From Gammaproteobacteria bacterium (GTDB taxonomy: Bacteria; Pseudomonadota; Gammaproteobacteria; Arenicellales; Poriferihabitantaceae), in contig JAPPPS010000081.1 of NCBI GenBank assembly GCA_028817405.1, positions 1-49,074 of the forward strand: a DNA stretch of 49,074 nucleotides, read 5' to 3'. The notes beneath the pieces were generated by a model that worked only from the letters and a program-made list of their open reading frames with translations, did no database searches and was not told the origin of the DNA. Shown here in pieces: positions 17,411-25,604 of this stretch. The translations under genes were made by a program, and so were the position numbers. Every line of letters begins with the position of its first letter. Positions within the stretch are counted from its first letter, which is position 1.

Positions 17411-18780
17411 AACGCAGCGCGGTATTTGCGCGCCACCCAGCGGTGGAAGTGGTGGGTCGGCGCGTCCATCGCCGGCGAGAACACGCCGCCGCCGAAGCCG
17501 GGCGACTGCCGCCCGCGCTGCATGCCCTCGACCGCGCTGATGTCCTCGCTGAACACCCGCGTCCACGCGGCCAGGTTGGCGGCGCGCGCGGCTTGGCAGC
17601 GCGCCGCATGCGCGCCGTCGCCGGTGTAGAACAGGCGCACTTCCTCGCGGATTCGGCCGGCCGCCAGCGGGCGGATAATCAGCGCGAAAAAGTGGTTGAC
17701 CTGGAAGCCCAACAGGAGATTCGGGTAGAACACCGGATACTCGGCGGTCTCGCGCTGCGCCGCCGGCCAGTCGGGGAATTCCGGCAACGCGCCATCGCCG
17801 CCGGCACCGTCGCCGTCACCGTCGTCGCCGCCACCGTCACCGTCGCCGCCACCGTCGCCAGCACCGTCACCACCGTCACCGTCGCCAAGCGCCGGGCGAA
17901 AAGTGCGCGTGCCTTGCCCGGCGAAGTCCTCGGAGACGATGACAGCGTAGTGGTCTTGCAGCGGCGAGTAGTCGTTCAGCGACGGGTGAATCCACGGCAG
18001 GTGGTAGGCCTCGCAGTAGTTTTCCACCGCCAATTTCCAGTTGCACTCGGCCTCCAGCGTGAGGCCCGCATCGGCCGCCGGCGACGCCAACGCCTCCGCC
18101 GCGGCCGCGCCGCCGTCCATCGCCGCCCCCAAATACGGCCGATACCGCGCCACCAACGGCGCCGCGTACTCCTCAAACGCCGGCGCGTCGCCGCTCAAAT
18201 CGATGAACAACACGCCGAGCCAGCAGTGCGACCGCACCGCCTTCAAGCCGTGCGCGGCGCGGCAAAACCCGTCCGCTTGATGCGCGCCGACGCCGCCGAT
18301 GTGCGGCGTGGATTTCAATCGGCCGCTCGCGTCGCTCAAGTCATACGCCCACGCGTGATACGGGCAGACCAGCAGGCCGCCGGTGGTTTTGGGCGCGTCC
18401 ACCAAGCGGCGGCCGCGGTGGCTGCAGACATTGTGGAACACCGCCGGCCGGCCGTCGCGGGCGCAGGCGATGAGCAGCGGCCAGCCCATGAAATCCACCG
18501 GCGTCACCCGGCCCGGCGTGGCATGGTCGGCGCAGAACGCCAGCGCGGTCCAGGCGCGGGCGAATAGGTGCGCGCGCTCGAAACGGTGGAATTCGGCGGC
18601 GGTGTACGCGGCGTTCGGCAGGCCGCGGGCCGCGGCGATGGGGCGGTCGACGGCGGTTAAATGGGCCGCGAGATGGGCAGCCAAACCGGCCGGCAAGTCA
18701 GCGCCGGGGTCGACGCCCAAGCCGGCATCGCGGCGCGAAAAACGCGCCGGGCGCGCGGACGGAATCGGGGAATCGGCCAT
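17266..18780 (-). CDS. Rieske 2Fe-2S aromatic-ring-hydroxylating dioxygenase alpha-subunit family protein
   Basis: CSHRGRRLVDAP...LLVCPYHAWAYDL Rieske ligands; NYCEAYHLPWIHPSL catalytic-domain motif; start ATG 18780 likely. Confidence 0.88.
   Translation of the reverse strand: MADSPIPSARPARFSRRDAGLGVDPGADLPAGLAAHLAAHLTAVDRPIAAARGLPNAAYTAAEFHRFERAHLFARAWTALAFCADHATPGRVTPVDFMGWPLLIACARDGRPAVFHNVCSHRGRRLVDAPKTTGGLLVCPYHAWAYDLSDASGRLKSTPHIGGVGAHQADGFCRAAHGLKAVRSHCWLGVLFIDLSGDAPAFEEYAAPLVARYRPYLGAAMDGGAAAAEALASPAADAGLTLEAECNWKLAVENYCEAYHLPWIHPSLNDYSPLQDHYAVIVSEDFAGQGTRTFRPALGDGDGGDGAGDGGGDGDGGGDDGDGDGAGGDGALPEFPDWPAAQRETAEYPVFYPNLLLGFQVNHFFALIIRPLAAGRIREEVRLFYTGDGAHAARCQAARAANLAAWTRVFSEDISAVEGMQRGRQSPGFGGGVFSPAMDAPTHHFHRWVARKYRAALGDGGGCGDGDGDSNGDRGGDDGDGNGGRDRGRNNGDSDKIDSGNGGE
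17791..17886. repeat. CACCGTCGCC-type repeat inside Rieske gene
   Basis: CACCGTCGCCGTCACCGTCGTCGCCGCCACCGTCACCGTCGCC...; encodes [27 protein letters not shown]. Confidence 0.95.
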
Positions 18781-18850
18781 GGAAAAGACGGTGAGACGAC
18801 AGGCCCCAATCGTCGCATCCCGGCGCGCGCTGGGCAAGGGCGACGGCGCG

Positions 18851-18931
18851 GCGGCGATGAAAACCGGCGGCCCGGCCGCGGCGATAAAAACCGGCGACTC
18901 GGCCGTGGCGGCGAAAGCCGGCGCCCCCGCC
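18851..18931 (+). repeat. Three imperfect 27-bp tandem repeats upstream of Rieske / uspA
   Basis: gcggcgatgaaaaccggcggcccggcc / gcggcgataaaaaccggcgactcggcc / gtggcggcgaaagccggcgcccccgcc. Confidence 0.85.
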
Positions 18932-19105
18932 GCGGACGGTGGCCGCACCCGCGCACGCTAAAAAACCAAGCCCGGCCGGAAAACTGGACTCTTGGCAAAA
19001 AAACCGTTATCGTGGCAATTTCTTCCATCTCCAATCTCGCAATGCGGCCCGCGCCGGGCAAGTCCCCGCGCCGCGCCGCCGGCGAATCGCAAGGGGGAAA
19101 CGCCC

Positions 19106-19540
19106 ATGTCGCAAACCATGTTAGTCGGAATAGACGGCAGCGCGCCCGGCTCGCGCGCGGCCGAGTTCGCCGCCTCGGTGGCGCGCGCCCAGCAGGCGAA
19201 CCTGTTGGTCGTCTATGTCATCCCGTGGTCGCCGTTCACTTTCAACACGCCGGAGGAAAACGAATCGCGCCACCGTCGGCGCGAGGAGGAAATCGAACTG
19301 GCGCGCTCCAAAGTGCTGGCGCCGCTGCTGGATTCCTTGAACGCCGGCGACGGCAAAGTCGAGGGCTTGGTGCGGCACGGCCGCCCGGCCGAAATCATCA
19401 ACCATGTCGCGGAGGAGCGCAATGCTTCGCAGATTTTCATCGGCCGCACCGGCGACTCCGGGCTGAAAGACATCCTGTTCGGCAGCGTGGCCGGCAACCT
19501 GGTGCAGACCGCGTCGATTCCCGTGACCATCATTCCATAG
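19106..19540 (+). CDS. Universal stress protein, UspA family
   Basis: MSQTMLVGIDGSAPGSRAAEFAASVA ... IFIGRTGDSGLKDILFGSVAGNLVQTASIPVTIIP. Confidence 0.93.
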   Translation: MSQTMLVGIDGSAPGSRAAEFAASVARAQQANLLVVYVIPWSPFTFNTPEENESRHRRREEEIELARSKVLAPLLDSLNAGDGKVEGLVRHGRPAEIINHVAEERNASQIFIGRTGDSGLKDILFGSVAGNLVQTASIPVTIIP

Positions 19541-19583
19541 CGCCGCGCGCCCGGATGAACCCCAACCAAGAGAGGCTCCGCTC

Positions 19584-21269
19584 ATGAACAGAATTACCAT
19601 CAACGGTTGTTTCGCCGCGCTGCGCGCCGCCGCCATCGTCGCCGCCACCGCCGCGCTCATCGCGGCCGCGCCGGCTGTAGCGCAAACCCAAACGCAAACT
19701 CAAACCCAAGGCGACCGCGCGCTGTCGCCGACCCAAGCGTGGATTGAAGGCATCGAAGACCCGTCGCTCGGCTACCGCGCGTGGATCCACGGCATCGTGC
19801 CGGCCGCAGCCGAAGCCGAAGCGCCGTCCGGCATCGACGCCGCCATCAACGCGTTCACCGCGCCGGTCGCGTCGTTCATCGGCAAGGTGGTGTTTTTCCG
19901 CATCGAAGTGTTCGGCGCGGGCCTGCCGCTGGTGGTGTTGTGGCTGGTCATCGGCGCGGTGTTCTTCACTTTGTACATGAACTTCATCAACCTGCGCGGC
20001 TTCAAGCACGCCATCGAACTGGTGCGCGGCGACTACGCCGACCCCAACAGCCACGGCGAAGTCTCGCACTTCCAAGCGCTGGCGACCGCGGTGTCCGGCA
20101 CCGTCGGCATCGGCAACATCGGCGGCGTGGCGGTGGCCGTCACCGTCGGCGGGGCGGGGGCCACCTTCTGGCTCATCGTGGCCGGCTTCCTCGGTATGTC
20201 GACCAAGTTTGTGGAATGCACGCTCGGGGTTAAATACCGTCAGGAATTTGAAGACGGGCATGTGTCCGGCGGCCCCATGTACTACCTGCGCAAGGGATTC
20301 TCGGACCGCGGCATGCACGGTTTCGGCAAGTTCATGGGCGCGTTCTACGCCATCGGCATCTTCATCGGCGCGCTCGGCATCGGCAACATGTTTCAGTCGA
20401 ACCAGGCGTACGTCCAATTGAACAATGTCGCGGGCGGCGCGCTGGACGGCCTCGGCTGGCTGGTCGGATTGGTCATGGCCGCGGTGGTGTTCATGGTCAT
20501 CGTCGGCGGCATCAAGTCCATCGCCCGCGTCACCGAAAAAATCGTGCCGTTCATGGCGTTGTTCTACTGCGTGTTCGCGCTCATCGTCATCTTCCTGAAC
20601 AGCGCGGTGTTGCCGCAGGCGGTGGCCAACATCTTCGCCGGCGCATTCACCGGCGAGGGCGTGGCCGGCGGCGCGTTGGGCGCGCTGATTATCGGCTTCC
20701 AGCGCGCGGTGTTCTCCAACGAGGCCGGCATCGGCTCGGCCTCCATCGCCCACTCCGCGGTCAAAACCGACGAGCCGGTAACCGAAGGCATCGTCTCGCT
20801 GTTGGAGCCGTTCATCGACACCATCGTCATCTGCACCATCACCGCATTGGTCATCGGCACCGCGCAAGTCGCCGACCCGTACTTCGCCGGCGACGCGCAG
20901 GGCGTGGCCATGACCTCGGCCGCTTTCGCGCGCGAGTTTTCGTGGTTCCCGCTGCCGCTGGCGTTCGCCGCGGTGCTGTTCGCGTTCTCGACCATGATTT
21001 CGTGGTCGTATTACGGTTTGAAAGGCTGGTCGTATTTGTTCGGCGAGAGCGCCAAGAGCCAAATCAACTACAAAGTCATCTTCTGCGCGTTCGTGGCGCT
21101 GGGCTGCGTCGTGCAACTCGGGCCCATCCTCGACATCTCGGATGCGCTGGTGTTCCTGATTTGCGTGCCGAACATCCTCGGCCTGTACTTCCTCGCGCCG
21201 ATTGTGAAGAAGGAAATGAACTCCTACTTCGCGCGCATCGACAGCGGCGAGATTAAGAAATACAAATAG
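19584..21269 (+). CDS. Alanine/glycine:sodium symporter (AGCS family)
   Basis: NFINLRGFKHAIELVRGDY, GTVGIGNIGGVAVAVTVGG, FSNEAGIGSASIAHSAVKTDEPVTEG. Confidence 0.95.
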   Translation: MNRITINGCFAALRAAAIVAATAALIAAAPAVAQTQTQTQTQGDRALSPTQAWIEGIEDPSLGYRAWIHGIVPAAAEAEAPSGIDAAINAFTAPVASFIGKVVFFRIEVFGAGLPLVVLWLVIGAVFFTLYMNFINLRGFKHAIELVRGDYADPNSHGEVSHFQALATAVSGTVGIGNIGGVAVAVTVGGAGATFWLIVAGFLGMSTKFVECTLGVKYRQEFEDGHVSGGPMYYLRKGFSDRGMHGFGKFMGAFYAIGIFIGALGIGNMFQSNQAYVQLNNVAGGALDGLGWLVGLVMAAVVFMVIVGGIKSIARVTEKIVPFMALFYCVFALIVIFLNSAVLPQAVANIFAGAFTGEGVAGGALGALIIGFQRAVFSNEAGIGSASIAHSAVKTDEPVTEGIVSLLEPFIDTIVICTITALVIGTAQVADPYFAGDAQGVAMTSAAFAREFSWFPLPLAFAAVLFAFSTMISWSYYGLKGWSYLFGESAKSQINYKVIFCAFVALGCVVQLGPILDISDALVFLICVPNILGLYFLAPIVKKEMNSYFARIDSGEIKKYK

Positions 21270-21410
21270 CGCGCACCGTGACGGCGTGACGGTGTGACGG
21301 TGCGGCGACGGCGACTGCAACCACAACAGCAAACCAGTCGCCGTTGCCGCGCGTTTTCCGATGCGGCATAATCGACGCGCCGTCGATACCGCGTGCGCGA
21401 ATCCTCAGTC

Positions 21411-21458
21411 GACACCGTCACCGACACCGTCACCGACACCGTCACCGACACCGTCACC
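21411..21458. repeat. Four perfect tandem copies of GACACCGTCACC, 32 bp upstream of orn ATG
   Basis: Exact by base count. Confidence 0.97.
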
Positions 21459-21490
21459 GTCGCGCGCGCGTCGCCGCTTTACGATGCCTC

Positions 21491-22039
21491 ATGCCGACCA
21501 AGCGCAAACGCAACCTGGTTTGGATGGACCTGGAAATGACCGGTCTGTCGCCGCAGGACGACCGCATCATCGAAATCGCCACCGTGGTCACCGACCCGCA
21601 CTTGAACATCATCGAGGAAGGCCCGGTACTCGCCATTCACCAGTCGCTGACCCGCTTGGCGCGAATGGACGAATGGAACACGCGCACCCACACCGACAGC
21701 GGCTTGGTCGCGCGCGTGCGCGAATCAAAAATCGACGAAGAGGAAGCGCAGCGCATCACCCTCAAGTTCATCGCCAAGCATGTGCCCGGCAACCACTCGC
21801 CGTTGTGCGGCAACTCGATTTGCCAGGACCGGAGATTCCTCGCGCTCTACATGCCGAAGTTGGAATCGTACCTGCACTACCGCAACCTCGATGTCAGTTC
21901 GCTCAAAGAACTGGTCATGCGCTGGCGGCCCGACCTGCTGGATGTGTTCAAGAAAAACAACACCCACCGCGCCCTCGACGACATCCGCGAATCCATCGCC
22001 GAACTAAAGTTCTACCGCGAAACCTTCATCCGCGCATAA
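21491..22039 (+). CDS. orn: Oligoribonuclease
   Basis: [30 protein letters not shown] ... [23 protein letters not shown]. Confidence 0.97.
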   Translation: MPTKRKRNLVWMDLEMTGLSPQDDRIIEIATVVTDPHLNIIEEGPVLAIHQSLTRLARMDEWNTRTHTDSGLVARVRESKIDEEEAQRITLKFIAKHVPGNHSPLCGNSICQDRRFLALYMPKLESYLHYRNLDVSSLKELVMRWRPDLLDVFKKNNTHRALDDIRESIAELKFYRETFIRA

Positions 22040-22115
22040 TCGAAGGCGGCAGGTTGAGTCCAGCGTCTTTAATTAGGCCGGCGTGGCGGTGACGGTCAAG
22101 GAAGCGATGAACTCC

Positions 22116-22380
22116 AATTCGCAATTCCTGATGGTAGAAAAGCATGTCCCGTGCTACGACACGGGATAGGGAGCGATAGCGACCATATTTTTCACCAATC
22201 AGGAAGCCAGAGTCTTTAATTGGCCCCGCGAGCAAGCAACAAAAAACAAAGACTCTGGACTCCGGTTGCCACCGGAGTGGCAGTGGGGCGCGTCCGGCGA
22301 CCCAAATGCAGCATCGTCGAGTCGGCCAATTTGCCGTCCTTGGCGTCTGGATTCCTGTTTCCAAACAGGAATTGCGGATT
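22116..22380. repeat. Multi-hairpin intergenic repeat element copy 1 with terminal inverted repeats
   Basis: Ends AATTCGCAATTCCTG / CAGGAATTGCGGATT (14/15 inverted); internal perfect hairpins 22147-22166, 22207-22258, 22259-22278, 22351-22372; blocks shared with 31114-31290. Confidence 0.8.
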
Positions 22381-22440
22381 AGACATTTTCGCCGCCCCGA
22401 CCATCACCGCCGCGCGCCGTTCCCACCACAACACCCCCAC

Positions 22441-22470
22441 CCGCCACGCCCGCAGTCCGTTAAGCGGGCG
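22441..22470. repeat. Dispersed hairpin repeat copy 2 (CCGCCACGCCCGCAGTCCGTTAAGCGGGCG)
   Basis: 7-bp stem CGCCCGC/GCGGGCG with loop AGTCCGTTAA. Confidence 0.85.
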
Positions 22471-22491
22471 GCCAAATTACCGGCGCTGTCG

Positions 22492-23850
22492 TCAACCGAC
22501 TAACTTTCGGTAGATTTCCGGGTCGGTTGCGCCTTCGGTGCCGAACACTAATATCCGGCTGCGCGCGTCCAAATCGAGGGCCGCGGCGAGGGGCGGGTTG
22601 GCGCGGGCGGCGATGGCGGCGGCGAGGCCGGCGACCGCGGATTCGCCGGCCTCGATGGGCGGTTCGGCGCGCGCCAATAGGCGCATGGTCGGCGCGACCA
22701 AGTCGTCGGCGATGGTGAGAAAATCATCCGCGGCCGCGCCCAGCGCCTCCCACGCCAGCGCCGATGCCTCGCCGCATGACAGGCCGGCCATCAGCGTCTC
22801 TTCGGCGATGTCCACCGCCGCGGCGCGGCCCTGCTGCGCGCTGCGCAACAAACACGCGGCCAATTCCGGCTCGACCACGATGAACCGCGGCCGCCGCGCG
22901 CCGCACCGCTCCCACAAATACGCGGCCACCGCGGCCGCCAATCCGCCGACGCCGCCCTGCACGAACACATGGGTTAATGGGCGGGCCGGTGACGGTGACG
23001 ATTCCGGCGACGGTGATTCCGGTGACGGTGACGATTCCGGCGACGGTGATGCATCTGGCGACGGTGAAGATTCCGGCGACGACTCCCCCGACCGCCCCGC
23101 CCCCGCCAACAACCCCTCCGCTTGCGCGGCGATTTCCGCCAACATCACGCTGTAGCCGGCCATCACCGTGGCCGGCGTCTCGAGGTCGTCGGGGCGCGAG
23201 GTGTCGGCGACCAAGTGCCAGTTGTTGGCGGCGGCGTGCGCGGCCGCGAGGCGCACCGATTGGTCGTAGTCGCCGCGGATGCGCGTCACTTGCGCGCCCA
23301 AGTCGCGCATCGCCTGCGCGCGCCCGGCGCTGACGCCGGCGTGGATGTAGATGCGGCAGGCGCAGCCGAAGCGCGCCGCGCCCCACGCCACCGAGCGGCC
23401 GTGGTTGCCGTCGGTGGCGGTGACCACGGTGACGCCGGCGGCGATGTCGCGAAATCGACGGTGTTGACGGTGTTGACGCTGACCGTCGCCGCCCTCCAAA
23501 TCGCTTGCCGATGCATGTTCGCCGGTGGCGGCAAAAATCCGCTTCTGCAGCAGTCGCAGCACCGCAAACGCGCCGCCCAGGGCCTTGAAACTGCCGAGGC
23601 CGAAGCGCGCGGATTCGTCCTTGTAATAGACCGCTCCGAGTTCAAATTCGTCGGCCACGCCGCGCAACTCCACCAGCGGCGTCGGCCGGTAACCGCGCCA
23701 CGCGGCCATCTCGCGCGCGGCTTCCGCGGTCGCCGCCAAACTGAAATGCCGGCGCAATGCGGCCGGATACGCGGCATCCGCGGGCGCGGCGCGACGGTTG
23801 GCGTGGTGGCGCAGGCGGGCGTTGGCGAACGCCGAGTTGGTTTTATTCAT
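22492..23850 (-). CDS. PLP-dependent diaminopropionate ammonia-lyase-like / threonine dehydratase-fold enzyme
   Basis: YYKDESARFGLGSFKALGGAFAV (PLP lysine), TATDGNHGRSVAW, VQGGVGGLAAAVAAYL. Confidence 0.85.
   Translation of the reverse strand: MNKTNSAFANARLRHHANRRAAPADAAYPAALRRHFSLAATAEAAREMAAWRGYRPTPLVELRGVADEFELGAVYYKDESARFGLGSFKALGGAFAVLRLLQKRIFAATGEHASASDLEGGDGQRQHRQHRRFRDIAAGVTVVTATDGNHGRSVAWGAARFGCACRIYIHAGVSAGRAQAMRDLGAQVTRIRGDYDQSVRLAAAHAAANNWHLVADTSRPDDLETPATVMAGYSVMLAEIAAQAEGLLAGAGRSGESSPESSPSPDASPSPESSPSPESPSPESSPSPARPLTHVFVQGGVGGLAAAVAAYLWERCGARRPRFIVVEPELAACLLRSAQQGRAAAVDIAEETLMAGLSCGEASALAWEALGAAADDFLTIADDLVAPTMRLLARAEPPIEAGESAVAGLAAAIAARANPPLAAALDLDARSRILVFGTEGATDPEIYRKLVG
22975..23110. 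repeat. GGCGACGGTGATTCC-type repeat inside the PLP enzyme gene
   Basis: gacggtgacgattccggcgacggtgattccggtgacggtgacgattccggcgacggtgatgc; encodes SPSPESSPSPES. Confidence 0.95.
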
Positions 23851-23975
23851 CGACCGTGCTTTACAATACCGCGCGCGGCCGGCGCATGATGCGATGCGGC
23901 GGCGCGGCGTTTGGATGGATTTCGTTTGCGTATTTCAACCGCGGAGTGTATCAAACCCCCTTCCCCGCCGCCGCC

Positions 23976-25580
23976 ATGCACGCCTTCCTGCCCGCCGTTC
24001 CGTTGTTGGTTTTGCTCGCCGCGCTGCTCTTGAAACGCGGCGCCGTGACCAGCGCCGCGGCCGGCATCGCGGCGGTGGCCGCGGTCGCGCTGCTCGATTC
24101 ACGGTTCGCCATCCGCCCGGCCGACCTGCTGGCCGCGGACCTGCCGGTCGTCCTCATCCTCACCTTGTCGGTGGCGTTGGTCATCGCGCCGGGGCAAATA
24201 TTCAACGCGCAACTGCAAGCCGCGGGCGTCATCGACGCCATCGGCGCGCGCATCGAGCGCATCGCGCTGTCGCGCATGAAAATGGCGTCGGTCATCGTGC
24301 TCGGCGCGGCCCCGGCGCTGGAATCGCTGACCGGCTTCGGCGTGTCGCTGTTCTTCACGGTGCCGGTGTTAGTGCAACTTTTCCCGCTGCGCAAGGCGTT
24401 GCTGCTGTCGCTGCTCGGCATGAACATCATGCCGTGGGGCACGCTGGCGCTTGCCACGCTGTTAGGCGCGCAACTGGCCGGCGCGCCGTTCGCGCAGTTG
24501 GCGTTCGCCACCAGCCTCACCAGTTTCGCGGTGTTCCCGGTCATCGGCGGCTTGATTTTTTTCATCTGCCGCGCGCCGGGAACACCGTGGCGCGCCCTGC
24601 TCTTTCCGCTACTCACCGGGCTGCTGCTGTCGGGCGGCTTGGTGTTTTACAACGCGTTTGCGGCCGCGGAATTGGCCGGCGTGTGCGCCGGCCTCACCGC
24701 CGCGGCGCTGATGTTGTTGGCGGAAACCTTGCGCCGCGGGCCGGGCATTTTTGCGGCGGCCGGGGCCGAGGCCGATGCCGGTGCCGCGGCCGATGCCCAA
24801 GACCCATGGCCGCTGTGGCGGTTACTCACCCCGTATTGCATCCTCATCGCGCTCATCGCCATCTCGCGCCTCGGGCCGGTCAATCACGCGTTGCAAAACC
24901 TGCTGCGCATTGAGAGCGGCGGCGTGCAGTTGGCGGTGTTCACCAGCCCCGGCGTTTTCATCGGCCTCAGCGCGGTGTTGTTGGGGGTACTGTCGTCGCG
25001 AATTTTGGCGGGCAATGCGGCGCGCAATTCATCCGCCAATTCGCCGGCTTGGCGCGACGGTGTTTTCGCGCGCGGCCTGCAGCGCGCCGGGTATCCGGTC
25101 GCGGCAATTGCGCTGTTCGTGGTGTTCGCGCAACTGCACCGCGCCAGCGGTTTGTTCGAGGCGTTGGCGGCGCGCTTGGTGGAGTTGGATTTGACGCAAA
25201 TCGCGCTGGTCGCGCCGCTTCTCGGCATGCTGAGCGGCTACGCGACCGGCTCCAATGTCGGCGGCAACGCGCTGTTCATGGCGTTGCAAAGCGACGCCGG
25301 CCGGCATTTTGAGCAGCAATTGGCGTTCGCCGCGGCGCAGAACAGCGCCGCCGGCCGGCATTTTGAGCAGCAATTGGCGTTCGCCGCGGCGCAGAACAGC
25401 GCCGCCGGGCACGCGGTTTTTATGTCGCTGCCGATTATTCTCCTGGCGCTGTCGATTGCCGCGCCGGCCGCCGGGGCCGCCGCAAAAGATGCGCAAACCT
25501 GGCTGATTCGCCGCGCGCTGCTGTGCGCGCCGCTGATTTACGCCGCGCTGGTAATTCCGTTTTTCCTGTTAATTCGCTGA
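23976..25580 (+). CDS. L-lactate permease family transporter
   Basis: LSVALVIAPGQIFNAQLQAAGVIDAIGARIERIA, ALESLTGFGVSLFFTVPVLVQLFPLRKALLLSLLGMNIMPWGTL; start uncertain (upstream in-frame starts exist). Confidence 0.85.
   Translation: MHAFLPAVPLLVLLAALLLKRGAVTSAAAGIAAVAAVALLDSRFAIRPADLLAADLPVVLILTLSVALVIAPGQIFNAQLQAAGVIDAIGARIERIALSRMKMASVIVLGAAPALESLTGFGVSLFFTVPVLVQLFPLRKALLLSLLGMNIMPWGTLALATLLGAQLAGAPFAQLAFATSLTSFAVFPVIGGLIFFICRAPGTPWRALLFPLLTGLLLSGGLVFYNAFAAAELAGVCAGLTAAALMLLAETLRRGPGIFAAAGAEADAGAAADAQDPWPLWRLLTPYCILIALIAISRLGPVNHALQNLLRIESGGVQLAVFTSPGVFIGLSAVLLGVLSSRILAGNAARNSSANSPAWRDGVFARGLQRAGYPVAAIALFVVFAQLHRASGLFEALAARLVELDLTQIALVAPLLGMLSGYATGSNVGGNALFMALQSDAGRHFEQQLAFAAAQNSAAGRHFEQQLAFAAAQNSAAGHAVFMSLPIILLALSIAAPAAGAAAKDAQTWLIRRALLCAPLIYAALVIPFFLLIR
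25296..25403 (+). repeat. Perfect 54-bp in-frame tandem duplication within lactate permease gene
   Basis: Encodes AGRHFEQQLAFAAAQNSA twice. Confidence 0.97.
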
Positions 25581-25604
25581 CCGCGCGGCCCATCAAAAAC
25601 GCGC

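Noticed and set aside
21411-21458. CRISPR-like array
   Set aside because: 12-bp units are contiguous without spacers and no cas genes are present; no other array-like pattern seen.
22451-22470. GTTAAGC in the hairpin as an integron attC core (GTTRRRY)
   Set aside because: No paired R''/L'' sites, no cassette array and no integrase visible; a 7-nt degenerate match is weak.
22220-22513. 97-aa ORF (SNKKQRLWTPVATGV...) and similar peptide at 31043-31741 (SNKRQRLWMPVLRWEL)
   Set aside because: Similarity arises because both are translations of the shared hairpin repeat; no RBS and no domain, so treated as spurious ORFs over a repeat.
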